Positions 58,242-64,000 of a stretch of 64,000 nt of DNA are shown here, one piece after another; the first letter of the stretch is position 1, and the number at the start of each line of letters is the position of its first letter. The translations under genes and the position numbers were made by a program. This DNA is from Burkholderia thailandensis E264 (lineage in GTDB: Bacteria > Pseudomonadota > Gammaproteobacteria > Burkholderiales > Burkholderiaceae), in NCBI RefSeq assembly GCF_000012365.1, contig NC_007651.1, positions 3,348,001-3,412,000 on the forward strand. Direction: 5' to 3'. Below the pieces are notes generated by a model. It had not been told where the DNA came from and searched no databases. It worked only from the letters and a program-made list of their open reading frames with translations.

Positions 58242-59342
58242 TCAATGAATGACGTGCAGTTCGTAGCGTGCGTCGGCGCGATCACGCTCGGCTTCACGCG
58301 TGCAGAGAAACGCATCCCAGCCGAGCCGCGCGCCCACGCCGAGAACGCTCGCGCCGACCTCCGCGCGGCGCAGCACGAGCGACACTTCGTACTCGAGCGT
58401 CACGCCGGCGAGCAGCGTCAGCATTCGCTCGAGTGCGATCGCGCGCTCCTCGCCGGGCAGGAACGCCTCGTAGTCGCGCTTCGTCAGCGGGCCGACGACG
58501 AGCCTCGCGCGCATGTCGCGCTGCCATACGCGTTCGCCGACGAGCGCCGTCGCGCCGAGCGTCACGTTCACGTCGCCCAGCACGCTCAGTTGATCGGACG
58601 GCACGTCATACCACTTGCCGACGAACTGCTCGATGCGGATCGGCACGCCGAAATACTCGGACAGCGTGCGCTGCAGATACGCGGCCGACACCGGCCGATG
58701 CCGCGCGGCGAGCGCATAGCCGGCGATCGCTTCATCGAGCAGCGCGCCGCGGCCCTGCTGCACGGTCGAGCGCGCATCGTCGTTCGACACGCCCGCGAGC
58801 GCGAGCAAGAGGGGTAAATAGCGCTCGTCGCGATCGAGCTCGTAATGCAGCGGCAAACGGTACTTCTTCCACGCCGAGTAGAACAGCGCGGTCGCGCGGT
58901 TCGAGAAGACATCGAAGAATGCGCGCGCCGCGTGATCGCGCTTCAATTGCTCGCGCGCGATGATCTGCTCGGTGTAATGCAGCGGCAGCGCGCCCTGGCC
59001 GCCCAGCAGCCCGAAGAACGCCGGCGTGAGCTCGACGCGCGACAGCGCGCCCGCCTCGAGCGCCGCGTTGCGCTGCGAATCGTCCTTCAGCGCGTCGCCC
59101 GCTGCGTCATACGATTGCGCGCGCTCGATCTCGCTCGGCGGAAAGCCGAGCGACAGCGTATTGCGAAAACCGATCCGCCGCGCGACGATCTCGCCCGGCC
59201 GGCTCGCAGCATGGCGTTGCGGATGGCGCTTCGCGAACCAGGTCTCGAGCAGCCGCACTGCCTGGAAGAACTCGAAGCGATGCGGCTCGTCGAGCAGCCG
59301 CTCGACTACGCCAGGATCGATTCGCCGCTGCGCGGTTTGCAT
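58242..59342 (-). CDS. tssG: Type VI secretion baseplate protein TssG
   Basis: A 366-residue baseplate wedge component. The diagnostic start is VVERLLDEPHRFEFFQAVRL, and the FGLLGGQGALPLHYTEQIIA block (GxxGxLPxHYTE) is the strongest family signature. It assembles with TssF, TssE and TssK into baseplate wedges. The open frame runs 66 codons further upstream, but that part is antisense-like Arg-rich sequence. ATG 59342 (MQTAQRR) is chosen, giving a 37-base overlap with the end of tssF. That overlap implies coupled translation of the two wedge partners. Confidence 0.95.
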   Translation of the reverse strand: MQTAQRRIDPGVVERLLDEPHRFEFFQAVRLLETWFAKRHPQRHAASRPGEIVARRIGFRNTLSLGFPPSEIERAQSYDAAGDALKDDSQRNAALEAGALSRVELTPAFFGLLGGQGALPLHYTEQIIAREQLKRDHAARAFFDVFSNRATALFYSAWKKYRLPLHYELDRDERYLPLLLALAGVSNDDARSTVQQGRGALLDEAIAGYALAARHRPVSAAYLQRTLSEYFGVPIRIEQFVGKWYDVPSDQLSVLGDVNVTLGATALVGERVWQRDMRARLVVGPLTKRDYEAFLPGEERAIALERMLTLLAGVTLEYEVSLVLRRAEVGASVLGVGARLGWDAFLCTREAERDRADARYELHVIH

Positions 59343-61144
59343 CGCATGATCTCCTCGCCGGTGCGCTTGGACACGACGATCAGTTGAACAAAGCTGTTGA
59401 GGTGCACGTACAGTCCGAAGAATGCGTCGATCATCCGCACGAACGTCGCGAGGCTCGAACCGACGAAATGCTCGTCGTCGATCGCGAGCCGGATCTCGAC
59501 GCCGCGCACGAACGTCGCGAACGGCTTGCCCGGCAGCCACTGCACGGCACTCTTCTGCTCGATGCCGACGATCCCGTCGATGTGCCGCGTCGACACAGCG
59601 GAACGTCTCAGATCGTACAGCACGAGCACCTCCTTCAGCGCGGCGAGCCCCTCTTCGGCAAGCGAAACGTGATTGAGCGCGAGATGCGACACGAGCCGCC
59701 AGTGCGCGGCGTGGCCGCGCTCGAAGCGCGCGCTCGGCGTCGGCCGGCGCAGCAGCGCGATCGGGCCGGGCTGCGCGCCGCCGTCGATGAAGAGATCGCC
59801 GCCGTCGAGCCCGGTCGCGAGCGCCGCGGGCAAATCGCGGTTCGTGCAGGTGAGGTCGAGGCTCAGCGTGTCGGTCTGCGGCGCGCCCGGCTCGAAATCG
59901 ACATCGACGATCGAAATCTCGGTCTCATAGCCGGGGCTCTTGCGCGCGACATCGTCGTTGCGGCGCGCGAACCAGTAGTGGCCGGCCTGCGCCGCCTCGC
60001 CGTGATGCAGCGAGTAGAACGACCGAAACTCGACAACCGTTTCGCGATCCGCGCGCTGCCGCACGAGGTGCACCGAATCGATCGAATAAACCTCGTACGC
60101 GAACGCGCGGCGCGCATCGCCGATCACCGGATAAGACACCGCCCGATGGTCGACCCGGATCGGCTCGCCGTGCTGGCGGAACAGGTTCACGACCGGCGTG
60201 CAGAACAGCCGAAAGTGGCTCGCGCTCAACAGATCGAGCAGCCGCGCGACGTGCGAATCGCTGCGCACGTCGCGCAGCGCGACGTGCAGCGTCAGTTGCC
60301 GGCAATGCCCGGCGCGCCGCGCGAGCACGCCCAGGTCGAAGTCGACAAAGTTGAATTTGTCCGGGAATGCGAAGTATTCGGTCAGCAGCCTATAGGCCGG
60401 GTGCGAACGGGCAGGATAGTCGATCAGCGCGTCGGTCTCGTCGAATCCCGCGTGCTCGAACGGTGTCTTGCCGAGCGCGATCCAGCGGCCGCTGCGATCG
60501 GGCTCGACGTAGCAGGCGAGCGCGTGCGCGAACAGGCAATCAGTCAGTGCGGCGACGAACGACTGCTCGCCGTGCAGATGCGCGCGCAGCTTGCCGAGCT
60601 TCAGCGCCGCAAGGTCGAGCTGCGGCGACGTCGATTCGAACGTGATCGAGATCACGCCTGTCGCGTTGCCGGGCAGCGCGGCCGCGGCGGGCGCCGCGGC
60701 GATCGATCCGTAGCGGGCATCGGCGAGCCGAATCGGCGCGAGCGTCACGTCGTACGCGGTGCGGAACCGGCACTGCACGCCTCGAATCGCGCGGCTCTTC
60801 AACTCGGTGCCGCGCTCGACGACCTGCGGCTCGGTCAGTTCGGCGAACGCATGCGACGCGCCGAACTGCGCGATCGAGCATGAAGGGAACGGCCGCAAAT
60901 AATGCGGATAGAGGACTTCGACAAGCGCTTCGGTGAATTCGGGATACTCGTCGTCGAGCTTCTTGTTGATCCGCGCGCCGAGCAGCGCGAACGATTCGAT
61001 CATCCGCTCGACGTGCGGGTCTTCGCAGTGCTCGCCCGTCTGCGCGAGGCGCGCGGCGATCTTCGGGTACCGGTTCGCGAATTCGAGCGAATAGCGCCGC
61101 AGAAACGACAGTTCGCGTTCGTAATACGGCAACAACTCTTCCAT
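59306..61144 (-). CDS. tssF: Type VI secretion baseplate protein TssF
   Basis: A 612-residue baseplate protein. The N-terminus MEELLPYYERELSFLRRYSL with EFANRYPKIAARL is the classic TssF opening, and DPHVERMIESFALLGARINK follows. TssF is the large wedge scaffold that binds two TssG neighbours and TssE. The length matches the family. The gene overlaps tssG by 37 bases at its 3' end and lies 80 bases after tssE. Confidence 0.96.
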   Translation of the reverse strand: MEELLPYYERELSFLRRYSLEFANRYPKIAARLAQTGEHCEDPHVERMIESFALLGARINKKLDDEYPEFTEALVEVLYPHYLRPFPSCSIAQFGASHAFAELTEPQVVERGTELKSRAIRGVQCRFRTAYDVTLAPIRLADARYGSIAAAPAAAALPGNATGVISITFESTSPQLDLAALKLGKLRAHLHGEQSFVAALTDCLFAHALACYVEPDRSGRWIALGKTPFEHAGFDETDALIDYPARSHPAYRLLTEYFAFPDKFNFVDFDLGVLARRAGHCRQLTLHVALRDVRSDSHVARLLDLLSASHFRLFCTPVVNLFRQHGEPIRVDHRAVSYPVIGDARRAFAYEVYSIDSVHLVRQRADRETVVEFRSFYSLHHGEAAQAGHYWFARRNDDVARKSPGYETEISIVDVDFEPGAPQTDTLSLDLTCTNRDLPAALATGLDGGDLFIDGGAQPGPIALLRRPTPSARFERGHAAHWRLVSHLALNHVSLAEEGLAALKEVLVLYDLRRSAVSTRHIDGIVGIEQKSAVQWLPGKPFATFVRGVEIRLAIDDEHFVGSSLATFVRMIDAFFGLYVHLNSFVQLIVVSKRTGEEIMRCKPRSGESILA

Positions 61145-61224
61145 CTACGATCCCCGAAACCTTGATGCTCTTCGTGCCGGACCTCTCACTGCCGCGCGGC
61201 ACCCGGCGGCTCACGCGATACGGC

Positions 61225-61707
61225 TCACACCTTGGCGGCGCGCGAGCGCGTCACCGAGTATTGCAACGTCGACGGCTGCAGCATCGCATCGAAGGTCACC
61301 GGCTCCTCGGCGGGATGCACGACGAGCAGCGCCTGGATCGCGAAATAGAGCGCGTTCGTCGACTGCTCGTTCAGCTCGAACGTCACCTGCACCTGCTGCA
61401 GCCTCGGCTCGTGCCGCGCGATCGCCTGCTGAATCGACTTGCAGATGAACGTGCGGTCGTAGTGGCTCGCGAGGCTCAGGCCGGCGAAGTCGTTCAGCCC
61501 GTAAGTCAGCACCGAGCGCTGGCATTCCGGCAGCGCGGCGAGATCTTCTTCGGTCAGCGCGATGCGCGTGTTGAGGATCGCCTCGACGTCGCGCGCGACC
61601 GTGTTCTTCAGTTCCTCCAGCGACAATTGCCGCATCGCGGCGGGCGCCGGCACATGCGGTTCGTCGTCGAACAGCTTGTCGAGGAAGCTCGGTTCGAAGC
61701 GTTTCAT
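61225..61707 (-). CDS. tssE: Type VI secretion protein TssE (gp25-like)
   Basis: A 160-residue baseplate protein homologous to phage T4 gp25, the site where sheath assembly starts. The SFLDKLFDDEP opening, the VARDVEAILNTRIAL block and the YGLNDFAGLSL segment are family marks. Start 61707 (MKRFEPSFL) is chosen over a codon 10 upstream (61737). That upstream codon would fall in the terminator hairpin separating it from hcp, and TTGGAGC gives a ribosome site for 61707. It follows hcp in the operon, behind that hairpin. Confidence 0.93.
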   Translation of the reverse strand: MKRFEPSFLDKLFDDEPHVPAPAAMRQLSLEELKNTVARDVEAILNTRIALTEEDLAALPECQRSVLTYGLNDFAGLSLASHYDRTFICKSIQQAIARHEPRLQQVQVTFELNEQSTNALYFAIQALLVVHPAEEPVTFDAMLQPSTLQYSVTRSRAAKV

Positions 61708-61719
61708 CGGGCTCCAAGC

Positions 61720-61755
61720 AAAACGGGAACGAGGCACGCGCCGTGCCCCGTTCCC
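61720..61755 (-). terminator. Terminator or attenuator between hcp and tssE
   Basis: On the minus strand GGGAACGGGGCACG pairs with CGTGCCTCGTTCCC (one G-T pair) around a 3-base loop and is followed by GTTTTGCTT. It lies within 10 bases of the hcp stop. It should cut most hcp transcripts short while letting some read through into tssE and the genes beyond. Confidence 0.8.
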
Positions 61756-61764
61756 GCGCCGAAC

Positions 61765-62268
61765 TTAGACCGCGTAGGTCTTGTCGTTCTTCGTGAGGCT
61801 CCAGGCGCCCTGCGTGTTGCCGCCCTGGTTGCCGCCGATCTTCTGCTGGGTCTGCTTCCACTGAACCGCGGCGTACTTCAGCGAGAAGGTCTCGAGCGGC
61901 AGGCCTTCGTTGTGCACGCTCGGCGCGATGCTCGAGATGATCACGTACTTCAGCTTGATCTCGAGGTACTTGACGCGCTGGCCTTCGCCATCCGCGCGCA
62001 GGAAATCGACCGTCACCTCGTCGAACGTGGTGCCGCCCGACGCGTGCTGATACAGCAGCGGGCTCGACGAATCGATTTCCTTCGTGAACACCATGTCGCC
62101 GTGCTCGCAACGCGTTGCCGTGTGGCCGCCCGCGGTCGACGCGGTTGCCGAACGCGGCTGAACGATCGAGTGATCCCAGGATTTCAGTTCGATCCAGCCT
62201 TCGTGGTCCTTGTCGGCGGACTCGCCCTTGATGGCGGGACTACCGAACTTCAAATGCATATGTAACAT
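61765..62268 (-). CDS. hcp: Type VI secretion tube protein Hcp
   Basis: A 167-residue tube subunit that stacks as hexamer rings inside the TssBC sheath and is exported. Family marks are GSPAIKGESADKDHEGWIEL, the strand SWDHSIVQPRS, TFDEVTVDFLRADGEGQRV and the C-terminal ETFSLKYAAVQWKQTQQKIG. The start at 62268 (MLHMHLKFG) has GGGGAG upstream; a start six codons earlier is possible. It is placed after tssC and before a strong terminator, an arrangement that should give high levels of this abundant protein. Confidence 0.97.
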   Translation of the reverse strand: MLHMHLKFGSPAIKGESADKDHEGWIELKSWDHSIVQPRSATASTAGGHTATRCEHGDMVFTKEIDSSSPLLYQHASGGTTFDEVTVDFLRADGEGQRVKYLEIKLKYVIISSIAPSVHNEGLPLETFSLKYAAVQWKQTQQKIGGNQGGNTQGAWSLTKNDKTYAV

Positions 62269-62340
62269 GGTCTTTCGACTCCCCAAAGAGGTGGTTTTAA
62301 CGTCCTACCCAGGCGGCCCGCCCGGGCGATCTCAGCTCGC

Positions 62341-63831
62341 TTATGAATTTGCCGGTTTGGGCAGATCAGCGACAAGGCGCAGAGAAATCGACAACTCGTC
62401 GAGCTGGAAGTGCGGACGCAAAAACGCGACCGAACGATACGCACCCGGCTTGCCCGGAATCTCTGACACTTGTACGGAGGCCTCGCGCAGCGGGAACTGC
62501 GCTTTCTGTTCCTGGGTCGCGTCGTCGTCGAGCAACACGTACTGCGAGATCCAGCGATTGAGGAACGTTTCGACATTCTGTGCGGACGCAAAGCTGCCGA
62601 TCTTGTCGCGCATCATCGCTTTCAGGTAATGCGCGATGCGCGATACCGAAAAAATGTACTGCAGCTGAGCGGACAGGACGGCGTTCGCATTGGCGCTGTC
62701 GGTGCTGTATTTCTTGGGTTTCTGCACCGACTGCGCGGCGAAGAACGCGGCGTAATCGGAATTCTTGCAATGCACGAGCGGGATGAAGCCGAGGTCGCTC
62801 AGCTCCTTCTCGCGGCGATCGGTGATCGCGATCTCGGTCGGGCACTTCAGCGCGATTTCGCCGTCGTCGGTCTTGAACGTGTGCGTCGGCAGATCCTCGA
62901 CGAGGCCGCCGCCTTCCACGCCGCGAATCGCCGCGCACCAGCCGAAATCGTCGAACGCGGCCGTCAGGCGCGCGGCAAACGCCCACGACGCGTTGCACCA
63001 CAGGTACTTGTCGTGATCGGTGCCGTCGACGTCCTCGACGAAGTTGAAGCTCTCCGCGATCGCGCCGTCCTTCGGATTGAACGGCAGGCGGCCGAGGAAG
63101 CGCGGCAACGTGAGGCCGACGTAGCGCGAATCCTCGGAATCGCGAAACGACTTCCACTTCGCGTATTCGACCGTGTCGAACACCTTGCCGAGATCGCGCG
63201 GCTTGCCGAGATCGGCGAACGATTCGAGGCCGAGCAGCTCGGGCGCCGCCGATGCGATGAACGGCGCGTGCGCGGCCGCCGCGACATGCGACATCTGCTC
63301 GATGAAGTACTGATCCTCCGGCTGGCGCGAGATCTCGTAGTCGCCCACCAGCACGCCGAACGGCGAGCCGCCGAACGTGCCGAATTCTTCTTCGTACACC
63401 TTCTTGAAGAGCGCGCTCTGATCGAACTCGGTCGCATTCTTGAAGTCGCGCACGAGATCGCGCTTCGGCGCGTGCAGCGCCTTGATCTTGATCGTCGAGC
63501 CGGTGTTGCTTTCCTTCACCAGATAGTCGAGCCCGCGCCACGTGCTCTCGAGACGCTGAAACTCCGCCGCGTGCATCACGGCCGAGAGTTGCGACGAAAT
63601 CAGGCGGTCGAGCTCCGCGACGCGCGCGTCGATCGTCGCCGACAGGTTGTCCGACACGACCACCGTGCCGTCGAGCACCTGATTGACGAGTTCGCCGATC
63701 AAATCCTTCGCGCGCGCATGCTCGGATTCGGATTTCGCGACCTTGCTCTTCTCGACGATCTCGTCGAGCAGCGAGGACTCCGTGCCGACTTGAGCGCCGG
63801 TCGATTGGGCCGCAGCCGTTTGCTGGTTCAT
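62341..63831 (-). CDS. tssC: Type VI secretion sheath large subunit TssC
   Basis: A 496-residue sheath protein (VipB type) that with TssB forms the contractile sheath. The helix AEFQRLESTWRGLDYLVKES is the best-known family signature, and LIGDYEVS-type strands appear as GVLVGDYEISRQPEDQYFI. The C-terminal segment with WISQYVLLDDDATQEQKAQF packs against TssB. The length matches the family norm. tssB ends 16 bases upstream in the same operon, and hcp begins 72 bases downstream. Confidence 0.97.
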   Translation of the reverse strand: MNQQTAAAQSTGAQVGTESSLLDEIVEKSKVAKSESEHARAKDLIGELVNQVLDGTVVVSDNLSATIDARVAELDRLISSQLSAVMHAAEFQRLESTWRGLDYLVKESNTGSTIKIKALHAPKRDLVRDFKNATEFDQSALFKKVYEEEFGTFGGSPFGVLVGDYEISRQPEDQYFIEQMSHVAAAAHAPFIASAAPELLGLESFADLGKPRDLGKVFDTVEYAKWKSFRDSEDSRYVGLTLPRFLGRLPFNPKDGAIAESFNFVEDVDGTDHDKYLWCNASWAFAARLTAAFDDFGWCAAIRGVEGGGLVEDLPTHTFKTDDGEIALKCPTEIAITDRREKELSDLGFIPLVHCKNSDYAAFFAAQSVQKPKKYSTDSANANAVLSAQLQYIFSVSRIAHYLKAMMRDKIGSFASAQNVETFLNRWISQYVLLDDDATQEQKAQFPLREASVQVSEIPGKPGAYRSVAFLRPHFQLDELSISLRLVADLPKPANS

Positions 63832-63847
63832 TTCACCACCCCGTTAC

Positions 63848-64000
63848 TCATTCGCCCTGCTTGTCGCCGCCGTCCGCGCCCTTCTTCAGCGCTTCGAGCT
63901 GCTGCGTGTTCGACAGCACTTCGCTCAGCAGGTCTTCGAGCTTGTCGTTGCCGGCCAGCTTGTTGCGCAGGTCAGCGAGCTTCGATCGCGCCTCGAGCAG
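63848..64000 (-). CDS. tssB: Type VI secretion sheath small subunit TssB, C-terminal end
   Basis: Only the last 50 codons and the stop are in the window. They read LLEARSKLADLRNKLAGNDK, then LEDLLSEVLSNTQQLEALKK and an acidic tail ending KQGE, the known C-terminal helix of TssB (VipA) sheath proteins. Immediate adjacency to tssC (16 bases) confirms the call. The full protein is normally about 165-175 residues. Confidence 0.93.
   Translation of the reverse strand: MLEARSKLADLRNKLAGNDKLEDLLSEVLSNTQQLEALKKGADGGDKQGE

Noticed and set aside
55635..58817. 1060-codon open frame antisense to clpV
   Set aside because: Same cause; clpV has full AAA+ motifs on the other strand.

Overview
The window is high-GC chromosomal DNA from a Burkholderia, most likely of the B. 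pseudomallei/thailandensis group. The call rests on gene content: trpC-CYTH-ung, hemA-prfA-prmC-grxD-ubiX, and a tssM/tagF/OmpA cluster facing a tssBC-hcp-tssEFG-clpV-tssA operon. It also rests on the strong GC bias at third codon positions. The species is inferred, not proven. I saw no tRNA, rRNA, CRISPR array, insertion sequence or prophage.

Layout. 1-9.5 kb is housekeeping: the 3' part of trpC, a CYTH-domain protein, ung, an azoreductase, an M61 peptidase, dsbC, a UbiH-type hydroxylase, a 39-residue lipoprotein and ychF. 9.7-19 kb holds a permease, a YjbR-like protein, a DUF3761-type protein, ettA, a HAD/cysteine-hydrolase/aminopeptidase P operon and a small membrane protein. 19-24.5 kb is the conserved hemA-prfA-prmC-grxD-ubiX block plus a LigB-type dioxygenase. 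24.6-36 kb holds a second permease, a cold-shock gene, a short Hsp70 relative, a nitroreductase, a divergent MFS/TetR pair with two operator palindromes, a DUF1415 protein, two methyltransferases, a frameshifted gene remnant and a LEA-type lipoprotein.

36-46 kb is the accessory region of most interest. After an AT-rich stretch come an M1 aminopeptidase lipoprotein and two small genes (39668-39916 and 40018-40239). Both encode the same 14-residue double-glycine leader followed by Gly-rich, Cys-free cores. A complete type 1 exporter follows: membrane-fusion protein, C39-peptidase ABC transporter and TolC-like channel. This looks like a two-peptide, class IIb-like microcin system in a Gram-negative. 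The cores align without gaps through residue 46 and share a Y-x-x-G-x-x-x-T-D-T block. No immunity gene is recognisable.

46-64 kb is a type VI secretion cluster. On the plus strand are an M15 peptidase (TagX-like), tssM, tagF and an OmpA-family protein. On the minus strand, reading toward them, are tssB (partial), tssC, hcp, tssE, tssF, tssG, clpV and tssA. A strong terminator hairpin sits between hcp and tssE, and another separates the convergent arms. tssJ, tssK, tssL and vgrG are not in the window. A divergent Ala/Lys-rich membrane-anchored protein (46070-47035) lies between the peptide exporter and the T6SS and belongs clearly to neither.
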